In this document: piece by piece, positions 50,373-59,672 of the stretch
Layout of the letters: every line of letters starts with the position of its first letter
Position numbering within the stretch: position 1 is the first letter of the stretch
Assembly (NCBI RefSeq): GCF_016860545.1
Contig: NZ_BNEB01000005.1
Span: 558,001-622,000, forward strand
DNA: 64,000 bases
Direction: 5' to 3'
DNA from: Streptomyces asoensis
GTDB taxonomy: Bacteria; Actinomycetota; Actinomycetes; Streptomycetales; Streptomycetaceae
Notes under the pieces: generated by a model
The model's database searches: none
What the model was told of the DNA's origin: nothing
Seen by the model: the letters and a program-made list of their open reading frames with translations, nothing else
Made by a program: the position numbers and the translations under genes

Positions 50373-51131
50373 TCACATGGTGAGGGAAAGACCCCTGGTC
50401 ACGCGGCCGGCGGTGGGGAGCAGCCGCTCCCGTACCTGTTCCAGCCGGGGCAGCCGGTCGGCCGGCAGCGAGACGCCGAGCGAACCCAGTATGTCGCCGC
50501 TGTACACGGGCACGGCGACGCACACGGTGCCGAGCGCGTACTCCTCGAGGTCGGTGACGGCGGGGGCCACGGGCGAGGCGTCCAGCTGCCGCAGCAGTTC
50601 CGGGGCGCTGGTGATGGTCCTGGGGGTGAGGTCGGCGAGGTGGTGGCGGGAGAGGTAGTCCTTGCGGGCTTCGTCGTCCAGTTCGCGCAGCACCGACTTG
50701 CCCAGGGCGGTGGCGTGCCCGGCGTCCTCGAAACCGACCCACAGGTCCACCCGGGGCGCCCGGGGACCGTCGACGATCTCGGCCACCCGGATCTCGCCCT
50801 CCTCGTAGAAGGTCAGGTAGGCGGCGGTGGCGAGCTCGTCCCGCAGTGCGGCGAGCGCGGGACGCACCCGGCTGAGCAGCGCCTGCGCCCGCCCGGCGGT
50901 GTGCAGCGTCTGGAGCCGGTCCCCGAGGACGAACCCGCCGTCGGGGAGTTTGTGCAGGTAGCCGTCGTTCACGAGGGTGCGCAGCAGGTGGTAGGTGGTG
51001 GCCAGGGGCAGCCCCGTCTCGCGCGCCAGCTGTTTCGCCGGCGCGCCGTTCTGGTGTGCGCTCGCCGCCTCCAGCAGCCGGAAAGCCCGCTGCACGGAGG
51101 TGATGAGCGTGGGCCCGTCCCGCGCACCCAT
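50373..51131 (-). CDS. IclR-family transcriptional regulator
   Basis: 252-aa regulator. An N-terminal winged helix (~8-65: LITSVQRAFRLLEAASAHQN, then TGLPLATTYHLLRTLVNDGY) precedes the IclR effector domain with GHATALGKSVLREL, LEEYALGTVCVAVPVYSG and LGVSLPADRL. IclR proteins bind small carboxylates or aromatics and can activate or repress. ATG 51131 has no ribosome site immediately upstream, so leaderless or weak translation is possible. The next gene on this strand is the phosphatase, 117 bp away; the target genes are not obvious. Confidence 0.9.
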   Translation of the reverse strand: MGARDGPTLITSVQRAFRLLEAASAHQNGAPAKQLARETGLPLATTYHLLRTLVNDGYLHKLPDGGFVLGDRLQTLHTAGRAQALLSRVRPALAALRDELATAAYLTFYEEGEIRVAEIVDGPRAPRVDLWVGFEDAGHATALGKSVLRELDDEARKDYLSRHHLADLTPRTITSAPELLRQLDASPVAPAVTDLEEYALGTVCVAVPVYSGDILGSLGVSLPADRLPRLEQVRERLLPTAGRVTRGLSLTM

Positions 51132-51180
51132 AGGACAAGCGTGCGCCGGACACCCGCCCCGGGCAAGGCACGGGACGGGC

Positions 51181-51852
51181 TCAGCGTCCCGGCCGCTCGA
51201 AGTGGGCGTAGGGCGGATACGGCTTGAAGCTGATCAGCACCTCCAGGGGGTGGCCGCCGCCGGGCGGCTGGGTCAGGGCGGGCAGCGACGTCATCAGCAC
51301 CGAGCGTCCTTCGACGACCCCCTTCTGGCGTGGGCCCCAGCCGGCCGCCGCGGCGAGGTCCGTGGCCGTCTCGGCGAAGACGTCCCGGCTGCCGAAGAGG
51401 AAGAAGGTCCTGGCGTGGGTCGCGTGCCGCAGTTCGTCCCGGGCGTCGCCCCGCCGCGCGCGCTCGCGCCAGGCTGCGGCGTCCCGGGCGGTGCGCGCCT
51501 CGTCGGTCCCGACGGTCAGCGGGGTGCCGTGGACCAGCCTGCGCCGCAGCCCGGGCCACTTGCCGGCGCGCAGGCCGAGCGTGCGATGGGCGAGGACGAG
51601 GTCCACCGGTTCGCCGGTGCCCTCGTCCGGCGGCAGGCCGTCGCGCAGCGGTACGTGGACGACGGTGTGCCGGGAGTAGGCGGCGAAGGAGAACAGCCCC
51701 GCGAGCCGGTTCAGCCCGTCGTGGTCGCCGAACAGCATCCCGATGGGGTCGGGGGCGCTCAGCGAGGTGTGGCGGAGCGGCTGCCGGGGCTGCACGACAC
51801 GGTGCTCGTGCGGTCCGGTGCGGGGCCTGAACTGGAGCAGCCTCAGCTGCAT
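51181..51852 (-). CDS. Hypothetical protein, 223 aa
   Basis: Unrecognised soluble protein. MQLRLLQFRPRTGPHEHRVV opens it; further segments are LLFGDHDGLNRLAGLFSFA-like (MLFGDHDGLNRLAG), VDLVLAHRTLGLRAGKWPGL, an Arg/Ala-rich helix (~115-135) and TFFLFGSRDVFAETATDLA. No signal, no membrane helix, no obvious catalytic motif; the many Arg/His residues and the HTxLPL-like loops do not point to a family I know. ATG 51852 has GAGG 8 nt upstream. It lies between the IclR and ROK genes on the same strand, but 197 bp of non-coding DNA separates it from the ROK gene. Confidence 0.6.
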   Translation of the reverse strand: MQLRLLQFRPRTGPHEHRVVQPRQPLRHTSLSAPDPIGMLFGDHDGLNRLAGLFSFAAYSRHTVVHVPLRDGLPPDEGTGEPVDLVLAHRTLGLRAGKWPGLRRRLVHGTPLTVGTDEARTARDAAAWRERARRGDARDELRHATHARTFFLFGSRDVFAETATDLAAAAGWGPRQKGVVEGRSVLMTSLPALTQPPGGGHPLEVLISFKPYPPYAHFERPGR

Positions 51853-52049
51853 ACGGAAGACCTCATACGGCCAGGATCCCGGCGGCCCGCCCCCGCGGGC
51901 AACGGAGATTCTTCCGCGACCCCGGCGGACCCGCACGGCGGGCTCGCACGCCGGACTCGTCCCGGTCGCGGTACGCGCCCGGCCCGGGTCCCCGGCATGA
52001 CAGCGCGCCGCCGCGGGCCCGGGACGGGAGCGGGAAGCCTGCTCGCGTC

Positions 52050-53315
52050 TCACACCCCGCCCGGGGTCCCCGCCGTACCGAGGAGGGCCGACAGCTGGGG
52101 GGAGTACGTGGCGTGCAGGACGAGTGCCGCGCTGCCCACCACCGCCGCGTCCGTGCCGAGCCACGACGCCTCGACCTCGACGACCCGGACGTGACGGGAC
52201 AGCGGCCGGCTCGCGAGCGCGGCGGCGACGACCTCGACGTAGCGCGACTCGACGTGCTGGATGCCGTGGCCGCCGAGGACGATCAGGTCGACGTCGATGA
52301 AGTTCGCGATGTCGACGGCCACCGAGGCCACGTGCTCGGCGGTCTCGTCGATGACCGCGGCGGCCACCGGGTCGCCGGCCGCCGCGGCCACGCCGATCGC
52401 CGCATGGTCGACCGCCGCGGGATCCGCCGCGAACGTCCGGGCCAGCGCACTGTCCGGGTGCGGTCCGGCGGCGAGCCTGCGGTGCACCTCGGCGACGATG
52501 GCCGTGGGGTTGACGAGGCCTTCCAGGCAGCCCCGGTTGCCGCAGTAGCACTCCGGCCCGTCGGGCAGCACCGAGGAGTGCCCGAACTCCCCCGCGTTCA
52601 GTGAACCGCCCCTGTACACCTGGTGGTTGAGGATGAGACCGCCGCCGACACCGGTACCGAAGAAGAAGTAGGCGAAGTCCGCCACCCCCCTGCCCGCGCC
52701 CGACCAGCGCTCGCCGACCGCGGCGGCGGTGGCGTCGTTGTCGAGGGTGACGGGCAGGCCGGTCGCCTCGCTCAGCATGTGCTGCACCGGCACCCTGGTC
52801 CAGCGGGCGAGCTGGGGCGCGCCGACGATCGCGCCCGCCTCGAGATCGATCGGCCCCGGCGTGGCGAGACCGAGGCCGAGCACCTTGTCGCGCGCCACGC
52901 CCGTCTCGGCCAGCACGTCGGCGACCAGTTCCGCCATGTCCTTGACGACCTGGGCGGGGTCGGTCGCCGGGTCCGTGGGGCGCTTCTTGACCGTCAGCGG
53001 CCGTCCGAGCAGGTCGACCACGGTGCAGCTGAGCTCCACGGGATCGAAGTGCAGGCCGACGGCGTTGCCCGCCTCGGCGTTGATGCGCAGGGTGGTGCGC
53101 GGCTTGCCGCCGCTGGACACCCTGCTCGCGCCGTCCTCGCGCACGATGCCCTCGTCGAGCAGGCGGCGCACGATGCCCGAGACCGTCTGCGGGGTGAGGC
53201 CCGTGTGCTGCGCGATCTCGACGCGGCTGATGCCGTCGGCGAGCTGGATCTGGTCCAGGACGACGGCCCGGTTGTATCGCCCGACCTTGGGAAGGTTCGT
53301 TCCTGCCTGCCGCAC
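52050..53315 (-). CDS. ROK-family repressor divergent from the sugar ABC importer
   Basis: 421-aa XylR/NagC-type regulator. Winged HTH ~15-70 (ISRVEIAQHTGLTPQTVSG, IVRRLLDEGIV), then a ROK domain: ATP/sugar region GLGLATPGPIDL, YFFFGTGVGGGLILNHQVY, NAGEFGHSSVLPDG, zinc motif CYCGNRGCLEG. GTG 53315 with AGAGGA upstream. Divergent from mmsA across 214 bp that contain a good promoter and AT-rich TTAGT half-sites, so it most likely represses the importer until its sugar is present. Similar in layout, though not gene order, to ROK7B7-xylFGH of S. coelicolor (recalled, not checked). Confidence 0.92.
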   Translation of the reverse strand: MRQAGTNLPKVGRYNRAVVLDQIQLADGISRVEIAQHTGLTPQTVSGIVRRLLDEGIVREDGASRVSSGGKPRTTLRINAEAGNAVGLHFDPVELSCTVVDLLGRPLTVKKRPTDPATDPAQVVKDMAELVADVLAETGVARDKVLGLGLATPGPIDLEAGAIVGAPQLARWTRVPVQHMLSEATGLPVTLDNDATAAAVGERWSGAGRGVADFAYFFFGTGVGGGLILNHQVYRGGSLNAGEFGHSSVLPDGPECYCGNRGCLEGLVNPTAIVAEVHRRLAAGPHPDSALARTFAADPAAVDHAAIGVAAAAGDPVAAAVIDETAEHVASVAVDIANFIDVDLIVLGGHGIQHVESRYVEVVAAALASRPLSRHVRVVEVEASWLGTDAAVVGSAALVLHATYSPQLSALLGTAGTPGGV

Positions 53316-53363
53316 GCACGGTCCTCTCTAGTTACCCCACGCCAACCTATCTCCCACAGCCCA

Positions 53364-53393
53364 TTGACTTAGTAAAACAAATGGATTTAGTGT
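53364..53393 (+). promoter_or_regulatory. Promoter and probable ROK operator for mmsA-mmsB-chvE
   Basis: TTGACT (53364-53369), 18 bp, TAGTGT (53388-53393) fits the Streptomyces consensus TTGACN/TAGNNT. The AT-rich spacer contains TTAGTAAAAC and TTTAGTGTCC half-site-like repeats; binding by the ROK protein here would block RNA polymerase. Transcription would begin near 53400, about 130 bp before mmsA. Confidence 0.6.
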
Positions 53394-53529
53394 CCGGACC
53401 CGCAGACGAAATCTCGGACACGACGGCACAGGGCAGTGCCATCGGAGGCAAGTTGATGTCCATGCAATGCCGCAGGCCCGAAGGGTCGGGAGCGTCTCGG
53501 CGCGCCCCCGGCGGTGGGGAGCTCCGCTC

Positions 53530-55080
53530 ATGAAGCCCACCGCCCCGAACCTGCTGGAGATGCGGTCGATCACCAAGACCTTCCCCGGCGTCACCGCGCT
53601 CGCCGACGTCAGTCTCGTCGTGCGGGACGGTGAGATCCACGCGATCTGCGGCGAGAACGGCGCCGGCAAGTCGACCCTCATGAAGGTGCTCAGCGGGGTC
53701 CACCCGTACGGCAGTTACACCGGCGAGATCGTCTTCCGCGGCGAGCAGGTCCGGTTCCACGACATCCGGGCCAGCGAGAAGGCCGGTATCGCGATCATCC
53801 ACCAGGAACTGGCCCTGGTGCCCGGTATGTCGATCACCGAGAACCTGTTCCTGGGCAACGAGCCGCGCCGCCGCGGCGGCATCGACTGGAAAGCGGCCCA
53901 GCGCCGCGCCCTGGAGCTGATGGAGCGGGTCGGTCTCCGTGAGGACCCCGACACCCTGATCAAGGACATCGGCGTCGGCAAGCAGCAACTGGTCGAGATC
54001 GCCAAGGCGTTCGCGAAGGACGTCAAGCTGCTGATCCTCGACGAGCCGACCGCGGCGCTCAACGAGGACGACTCCCGGCACCTGCTGGACCTGCTGCGGG
54101 GCTTCCGCGAGCGGGGCATCACCTCGATCATCATCTCGCACAAGCTGAACGAGATCGAGGCGGTCGCCGACACCATCACCATCCTGCGCGACGGCCGCAC
54201 CATCGAGAGCCTCGACGTGAAGGCCGACGGCGTCAACGAGGACCGCATCGTGCGGGGCATGGTCGGCCGGGAACTCGACAGCCGCTTCCCCGAGCACACC
54301 CCCGACCTCGGCGAGGTCTTCTTCGAGGTCCGTGACTGGACGGTGCGGCACCCCAGTTCGGACGAACGGCTGGTGTGCAAGGGCTCGTCGTTCCACGTGC
54401 GCCGCGGCGAGATCGTCGGTTTCGCCGGGCTCATGGGGGCCGGCCGCACCGAACTCGCGATGAGTCTCTTCGGCCGCTCCTACGGCACCTGGGTGTCCGG
54501 GCAGATCTTCAAGGACGGCGAGGAGATCAGGCTGCGGTCCGTGTCGGACGCCATCGGGCACGGACTGGCGTACGTCAGCGAGGACCGCAAGTCCATCGGC
54601 CTCAACCTGCTGGACGACATCAAGACCTCGATGGTGGCCGCCAAGCTGTCGAAGATCGCCCGGCGCCGCGTCATCGACCCCGTGCGCGAGCACCGGGTGG
54701 CCGAGGAGTACCGGCAGAGCCTGCGGATCAAGACGCCGGGCGTCGACGAGGGCGTCGTCAAGCTCTCCGGCGGCAACCAGCAGAAGGTCGTCCTGGCGAA
54801 GTGGATGTTCACCGACCCGGACCTGCTGATCCTCGACGAGCCGACCCGCGGCATCGACGTGGGCGCCAAGTTCGAGATCTACGGGATCATCCAGCGGCTC
54901 GTCGCGCAGGGCAAGGGGGTCATCGTCATCTCCTCCGAGCTGCCCGAGCTGATCGGCCTGTGCGACCGCATCTACACGGTGTTCGAGGGCACCATCACCG
55001 GCGACGTGGCGCGTGGCGACGCCGATCCGGAACTCCTGATGAAGCAGATGACCGCTACCAAGAAGAGCCGCACTCCATGA
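53530..55080 (+). CDS. mmsA: Multiple-monosaccharide ABC transporter ATP-binding protein
   Basis: 516-aa tandem ATPase of the carbohydrate uptake transporter-2 family. First half: Walker A CGENGAGKSTLMKVLSG (~39), Q-loop IIHQELALVPGM, signature-like GVGKQQLVEIAKA and Walker B LLILDEPTAAL. Second half: degenerate Walker A region GLMGAGRTELAMSLFG, strong signature LSGGNQQKVVLAKWM and LLILDEPTRGIDVGAKFEIYG. ATG 53530 follows GGGGAG at 8 nt; a longer open frame from 53467 lacks a site. The ATGA overlap with mmsB couples translation. Substrates of this subgroup (Ggu/Mms-ChvE) include xylose, arabinose, galactose and glucose; the specific one is unknown. Confidence 0.93.
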   Translation: MKPTAPNLLEMRSITKTFPGVTALADVSLVVRDGEIHAICGENGAGKSTLMKVLSGVHPYGSYTGEIVFRGEQVRFHDIRASEKAGIAIIHQELALVPGMSITENLFLGNEPRRRGGIDWKAAQRRALELMERVGLREDPDTLIKDIGVGKQQLVEIAKAFAKDVKLLILDEPTAALNEDDSRHLLDLLRGFRERGITSIIISHKLNEIEAVADTITILRDGRTIESLDVKADGVNEDRIVRGMVGRELDSRFPEHTPDLGEVFFEVRDWTVRHPSSDERLVCKGSSFHVRRGEIVGFAGLMGAGRTELAMSLFGRSYGTWVSGQIFKDGEEIRLRSVSDAIGHGLAYVSEDRKSIGLNLLDDIKTSMVAAKLSKIARRRVIDPVREHRVAEEYRQSLRIKTPGVDEGVVKLSGGNQQKVVLAKWMFTDPDLLILDEPTRGIDVGAKFEIYGIIQRLVAQGKGVIVISSELPELIGLCDRIYTVFEGTITGDVARGDADPELLMKQMTATKKSRTP

Positions 55081-56375
55081 GCCGCATAACTGACCTTCAG
55101 AAGAACCTCTTCGGGGGCACGACCTCCAACGCCCGCCAGTTCGGCATGATCTCCACCCTGGTGGCGATCGTCCTGCTGTTCCAGATCTGGACCGACGGCC
55201 TGACGCTGACGTCCGGCAACCTGATCGCGGTCGTCAGCCAGTACTCGTACATCCTCATCCTGGCCATCGGCATGCTGATGGTGATCGTCGCCGGGCACAT
55301 CGACCTGTCGGTCGGCTCCGTCGCCGCGTTCACCGGCATCGTCGTCGCCAAGGCGATGCAGGAGTACGACCTGCCGTGGCCCCTGGGCATCCTGCTCGGC
55401 CTGCTCGTCGGCGTGGCCATCGGCGCCTGGCAGGGATTCTGGGTCGCCTACATCGGCGTACCGGCCTTCATCGTCACGCTCGCCGGGATGCTGCTGTTCC
55501 GGGGCGGCAACCAGTACATCGGCAACGCCGACACGGTCCCGGTGCCCGAGGGCTTCCGCAAGATCGGCGCCGGCTTCCTGCCCGAGGTGGGACCGGACAC
55601 CGGCTACAACAACCTGACGCTGCTGCTCGGCGCGGCCGCCTGCGCGGGCGTGGTCTGGCGCGAGTGGAAGGCACGGCAGACCCGCCAGGAGATGAAGGCC
55701 GACGCGGCGCCGCTGTGGGTCACCGGCATCCGCCTGGCCGTCATGATCGGCGTCATCGTCTTCGCGACGCTGCGCTTCGCCGGCGGCCGCGTCGGCACCA
55801 GCCTGCCGATCTCCGGCATCATCCTGATCGTCCTGGTCCTCGCGTACTCGCACTACACCCGCAACACCATCGGCGGCCGCCACATCTACGCCGTCGGCGG
55901 CAACGCGCGCGCCGCCGAACTGTCCGGTGTGAAGCTCAAGCGGGTCAACTTCCTGGTCATGACGAACATGTCGGTGCTGGCCGCACTGGCCGGCATGATC
56001 TTCGTCGCCCGTTCCTCGGCCTCCGGACCGCAGGACGGCCTGAGCTGGGAACTGGACGCCATCGCGGCCGTGTTCATCGGCGGCGCGGCGGTCTCCGGAG
56101 GCCTGGGCACCGTCAGCGGCTCGATCGTCGGCGGTCTGGTCATGGCGCTGCTCAACAACGGCCTCCAACTGGAGGGCGTCGGCTCCGACATGGTCCAGAT
56201 CATCAAGGGTCTGGTCCTCCTGCTCGCCGTCGCCTTCGACGTCTACAACAAGAGCCAGGGACGGTTCTCGATCATCGGAACACTGACGCGCCCGTTCCGG
56301 CGGGACGACGTGCCGGCGCCGCCTTCCGCGGCGGCCCCGGACTCCGGCGCCGACAAGGCCACGATCGCGGGCTGA
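55077..56375 (+). CDS. mmsB: Multiple-monosaccharide ABC transporter permease
   Basis: 432-aa inner-membrane channel of the importer, about ten or eleven helices. N-terminal SYILILAIGMLMVIVAGHID then LSVGSVAAFTG is the hallmark of CUT2 permeases. Further in, a variable soluble insert (~155-215, with WREWKARQTRQEMK) and GGRHIYAVGGNARAAELSGV, then GAAVSGGLGTVSGSIVGGLV, match the family. A charged/Pro-rich cytoplasmic tail ends the protein. Start ATG 55077 overlaps the mmsA stop (ATGA). It is larger than xylose/ribose permeases (~330 aa), typical of the MmsB/GguB group. Confidence 0.93.
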   Translation: MSRITDLQKNLFGGTTSNARQFGMISTLVAIVLLFQIWTDGLTLTSGNLIAVVSQYSYILILAIGMLMVIVAGHIDLSVGSVAAFTGIVVAKAMQEYDLPWPLGILLGLLVGVAIGAWQGFWVAYIGVPAFIVTLAGMLLFRGGNQYIGNADTVPVPEGFRKIGAGFLPEVGPDTGYNNLTLLLGAAACAGVVWREWKARQTRQEMKADAAPLWVTGIRLAVMIGVIVFATLRFAGGRVGTSLPISGIILIVLVLAYSHYTRNTIGGRHIYAVGGNARAAELSGVKLKRVNFLVMTNMSVLAALAGMIFVARSSASGPQDGLSWELDAIAAVFIGGAAVSGGLGTVSGSIVGGLVMALLNNGLQLEGVGSDMVQIIKGLVLLLAVAFDVYNKSQGRFSIIGTLTRPFRRDDVPAPPSAAAPDSGADKATIAG

Positions 56376-56460
56376 CGGCACAGCCCGCACCGCCCTCAGC
56401 CGCACACGACGGCACACCGCACCACGGCAACCAGCACCGCACGAAGGGGCCAACTCCACC

Positions 56461-57570
56461 ATGCGCACAATCGTCATCAGAAGCATCGCCGCCGTCGGCG
56501 CCGCCGCCCTGCTCACCCTGGGCACGGCCTGCTCCAACGAACGAGAGGGCTCCACCGGCAGCGACAGCGCCGACGCCAAGGGCTTCGCGAAGGACTCGCT
56601 GATCGGCGTCGCCCTGCCCGCCAAGACCTCGGAGAACTGGGTGCTCGCCGGCGACCTGTTCACCGGCGGCCTCAAGGACGCGGGCTTCAAGGCCGACGTC
56701 CAGTACGCGGGCGCCTCGACCACCGTCGCCGACCAGCAGGCGCAGATCTCCTCCATGGTCACCAAGGGCGCGAAGGTCATCGTCATCGGCGCCACGGACG
56801 CCTCGCAGCTCGCGACCCAGGTGAAGCAGGCCAAGGACGAGGGCGCCACCGTCATCGCCTACGACCGGCTCATCACCAACACCCCCGACATCGACTACTA
56901 CATCGCCTTCGACAACTTCAAGGTCGGCCAGTTGCAGGGCCAGGCGCTGGTCGACGGCATGAAGGCGAAGAAGCCGAAGGGGCCGTGGACGATCGAGCTG
57001 TTCTCCGGTTCACCGGACGACAACAACTCCAAGGTCTTCTTCGACGGGGCGATGAGCGTGCTGAAGCCCTTGATCGACAAGGGCGACATCGTTGTCGGCT
57101 CGGGACAGCGCGACATCAAGCAGACCGCGACCCAGGGCTGGAAGGCCGAGAACGCCCAGCAGCGGATGGACTCGCTGCTGACCTCCGCCTACGGCGGCAA
57201 GAAGACCCTCGACGGCGTCCTGTCCCCCAACGACACCCTCGCCCGCGCGATCCTCACGTCGGTCAAGGGCGCCGGCAAGCCGGTCCCGGTCGTCACGGGC
57301 CAGGACTCCGAGGTCGAGTCCGTGAAGTCGATCATGGCGGGCCAGCAGTACTCGACCATCAACAAGGACACCCGCAAGCTCGTCGCGGAGACCGTCAACA
57401 TGGTCAAGGCCCTCCAGAAGGGCGACAAGCCGACCATCAACGACACCAAGTCGTACGACAACGGCGTCAAGGTCGTCCCGTCCTACCTCCTGCCGCCGGT
57501 CATCGTGACCAAGGAGAACGCGGCCGAGGCCTACGCGAACGACCCCAAGCTGGCGCCGCTCACCAAGTAG
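56461..57570 (+). CDS. chvE: Sugar-binding lipoprotein of the multiple-monosaccharide importer
   Basis: 369-aa periplasmic-binding-type lipoprotein. The signal ends in a lipobox (LLTLGTACSNE, Cys24 lipidated). Then two Rossmann-like lobes follow: LIGVALPAKTSENWVLAGDL, ITNTPDIDYYIAFDNFKVGQ, ELFSGSPDDNNSKVFFDGAM, DGVLSPNDTLARAIL, and VPVVTGQDSEVESVKSIMAG. This is the ChvE/xylose-binding type, with Asn/Asp residues set for pyranose hydroxyls. ATG 56461, AAGGGG 11 nt upstream. The last gene of the operon, followed by a strong terminator. It binds the sugar and delivers it to MmsB; the sugar is not determined. Confidence 0.93.
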   Translation: MRTIVIRSIAAVGAAALLTLGTACSNEREGSTGSDSADAKGFAKDSLIGVALPAKTSENWVLAGDLFTGGLKDAGFKADVQYAGASTTVADQQAQISSMVTKGAKVIVIGATDASQLATQVKQAKDEGATVIAYDRLITNTPDIDYYIAFDNFKVGQLQGQALVDGMKAKKPKGPWTIELFSGSPDDNNSKVFFDGAMSVLKPLIDKGDIVVGSGQRDIKQTATQGWKAENAQQRMDSLLTSAYGGKKTLDGVLSPNDTLARAILTSVKGAGKPVPVVTGQDSEVESVKSIMAGQQYSTINKDTRKLVAETVNMVKALQKGDKPTINDTKSYDNGVKVVPSYLLPPVIVTKENAAEAYANDPKLAPLTK

Positions 57571-57581
57571 CGCCGACCACC

Positions 57582-57623
57582 GCGGCGGCCCGCCCCGAAA
57601 GGCTCTCCGGGGCGGGCCGCCGC
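57582..57623. terminator. Strong bidirectional terminator between chvE and the LysR gene
   Basis: Perfect 16-bp inverted repeat (57582-57597 with 57608-57623) with a 10-nt loop, 11 bp after the chvE stop and 22 bp from the LysR stop. Confidence 0.85.
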
Positions 57624-57644
57624 CGTCCGCCTCCGGCGAGCGGC

Positions 57645-58568
57645 TCAGCGGGGCGCGCGGGCCGCCGCCCCGGCCTCGCCCGCGGCGGCGAGGTACGCGC
57701 GTACCAGCGGCCGTTCGTCGTCCCGCGCGGCGGCCACCGCCAGCCGCGACGGGGACAGACCCCGGACGGGCAGGGCGATCACGCCGTCGCGGACCACCAG
57801 CGGGGCGTTGCCCGCGGCCAGCAGCGCCACCCCCTGGCCCGCGGCGACCGCCTCGTGGGTCTCCTCGGCGCCGGCCACCACCGCGCCGATCCGGGGCGGG
57901 CGGCCGTCACGGGCGTCCAGGGCGAGCCAGTGGTCGCGCAGCGGCCCGGCCTCGGGCGGCAGGGCGAGGAACGGCTCCTCCAGCAGGTCGGCGAATTCCA
58001 CCGCTCCCTCCGGGTCGGCCGCGGCCCGCTCCGCCAGGGGATGCCCCTGCGGCAGGGCGACGAGCCGGGGCTCACGGGCCACCACCACGTACCGGTACCG
58101 GGCCTCGTCCGGCAGCGGCAGCCAGACGAAGGCGACATCGCTGGATCCGTCCGCCAGCCCGGCGCTGGGATCGGCCCAGCCGACCTGGCGCAGCACGGTC
58201 CGCGCGTCCGGATGCCGGGAGACCAGACGGGTGCGCAGCGCGGGCAGCAGTCCGCGGCCCGGTCCGGTGGACATGCCGATCACCAGGGTCCGCAGACCGG
58301 TGTCCCTCGCCTCGTCGACCGCCTCCTGCGCAGCCCGCCAGGCGGCCAGCACCTCATGGGCGTGCGGCAGCAGGGCCTCCCCCACCGGGGTCAGGCGCAC
58401 GGTGCGCCGGTCCCGTCGGAACAGGACCACGCCCAGATGCTTCTCCAGCATCCGGATCTGCTTGCTCAGCGCGGGCTGGGAGACGAACAGCCGCTCGGCG
58501 GCGCGGGTGAAGCTCAACTCCTCGGCGACCGCGGTGAAGTAGCGGAGGTCGCGCCCGTGGATGTCCAT
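57645..58568 (-). CDS. LysR-family transcriptional regulator
   Basis: 307-aa regulator. N-terminal HTH (~4-62): LRYFTAVAEELSFTRAAERL, FVSQPALSKQIRMLEKHLGV, RRDRRTVRLTPVGEALL. The effector domain follows (~90-300), including LVIGMSTGPGRGLLPAL and a C-terminal arm. It is divergent from an SDR gene across ~105 bp, the standard arrangement for a LysR protein controlling the adjacent gene. ATG 58568. The intergenic stretch (58569-58673) is slightly AT-richer near the LysR start (GGCTATCACAAAGGG), where an autoregulatory LysR box would be expected, but I cannot prove one. Confidence 0.92.
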   Translation of the reverse strand: MDIHGRDLRYFTAVAEELSFTRAAERLFVSQPALSKQIRMLEKHLGVVLFRRDRRTVRLTPVGEALLPHAHEVLAAWRAAQEAVDEARDTGLRTLVIGMSTGPGRGLLPALRTRLVSRHPDARTVLRQVGWADPSAGLADGSSDVAFVWLPLPDEARYRYVVVAREPRLVALPQGHPLAERAAADPEGAVEFADLLEEPFLALPPEAGPLRDHWLALDARDGRPPRIGAVVAGAEETHEAVAAGQGVALLAAGNAPLVVRDGVIALPVRGLSPSRLAVAAARDDERPLVRAYLAAAGEAGAAARAPR

Positions 58569-58673
58569 GACGCATGGCTATCACAAAGGGTCTTGGACGC
58601 GGACCCGGCGCCCGGCGGAGGATGGGATCCGCCGGCGGGGAGCCCCCGACGGCGGCCTACGAGGGAGACGACG

Positions 58674-59522
58674 ATGAGCGGGAACGCCAGGGTGTGGCTG
58701 GTCACGGGCGCGAGCAGCGGCTTCGGACGGGCCGTCGCCGAGGCCGCGGTCGCCGCCGGTGACACGGTGATCGGGACGGCGCGGCGGACCGGAGGGCTGG
58801 ACGACCTGGTCGCCGCGCACCCCGACCGGGTGGAGGCGATCGCTCTCGACGTCACCGACGGCGAGCGGATCGACGCGGTGGCGGCCGACGTCCTGGCCCG
58901 CTACGGCAGGGTGGACGTGCTGGTGAACAACGCCGGGCGCACCCAGGTCGGGGCGTTCGAGGAGACCACCGACCGGGAGCTGCGCGACCTGTTCGAGCTG
59001 CATGTGTTCGGACCGGCGCGGCTGACCCGGGCCCTGCTGCCGCAGATGCGGGAGCGGGGCAGCGGGTCGGTGGTGAACATCAGCAGTTTCGGCGGGCAGT
59101 TGTCGTTCGCCGGGTTCTCCGCCTACAGCGCGACCAAGGCGGCGCTGGAGCAGTTGTCGGAGGGCCTGGCCGACGAGGTGGCACCCTTCGGGATCAAGGT
59201 GCTGATCGTGGAGCCCGGCGCGTTCCGGACCGGCCTGTTCGGCAAGGGGGCCGCGTACTTCTCCGCGGAGAACCCGGCGTACGCCGAGAAGGTCGGCGCG
59301 ACCCGGCGGCTGGTCCAGGGCGGTGACGGCAGCCAGCCCGGCGATCCGGCGAAGGCCGCCGCGGCGATCCTGCTGGCCCTGGACGCCGACGACACCCCGC
59401 TCCGTCTCGCCCTCGGCGGCGACGCGGTCGACTTCCTGACGGCGCACCTGGACTCGGTACGCGCCGAACTCGCCGCGTGGGAGAAGGTGTCCCGGGGGAC
59501 GGACTTCGACGCCGGGGAGTGA
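58674..59522 (+). CDS. SDR family oxidoreductase controlled by the adjacent LysR
   Basis: 282-aa classical short-chain dehydrogenase: WLVTGASSGFGRAVAEAAVA, Arg-containing NADP-type end TARRTGG, DVLVNNAGRTQVGAF, catalytic Ser in VVNISSFGGQLSF, AYSATKAALEQLSE and a substrate loop FRTGLFGKGAAYFSAENPAY. These features match proteins of the YusZ/retinol-dehydrogenase-like group found beside LysR genes in actinobacteria. ATG 58674 with GAGGGAG upstream. Substrate unknown. Terminator after the stop at 59581-59610. Confidence 0.9.
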   Translation: MSGNARVWLVTGASSGFGRAVAEAAVAAGDTVIGTARRTGGLDDLVAAHPDRVEAIALDVTDGERIDAVAADVLARYGRVDVLVNNAGRTQVGAFEETTDRELRDLFELHVFGPARLTRALLPQMRERGSGSVVNISSFGGQLSFAGFSAYSATKAALEQLSEGLADEVAPFGIKVLIVEPGAFRTGLFGKGAAYFSAENPAYAEKVGATRRLVQGGDGSQPGDPAKAAAAILLALDADDTPLRLALGGDAVDFLTAHLDSVRAELAAWEKVSRGTDFDAGE

Positions 59523-59580
59523 GGGCGCGCGCCCGCGGGTGGCGGCCCCGGCGGCGCCCGTGCGCCGGGCCGCCGACCGC

Positions 59581-59610
59581 GCGGGCGGACCGACGTACCG
59601 GTCCGCCCGC
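59581..59610. terminator. Bidirectional hairpin terminator
   Basis: Perfect 12-bp inverted repeat (59581-59592 with 59599-59610) and 6-nt loop, between convergent SDR (+) and beta-helix (-) genes. Confidence 0.8.
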
Positions 59611-59672
59611 CGGGTCGGGCCGCCCACCGCGTCGGGCGCCCCACACCCCGGCTCACCCCACCTCTTTTCACC

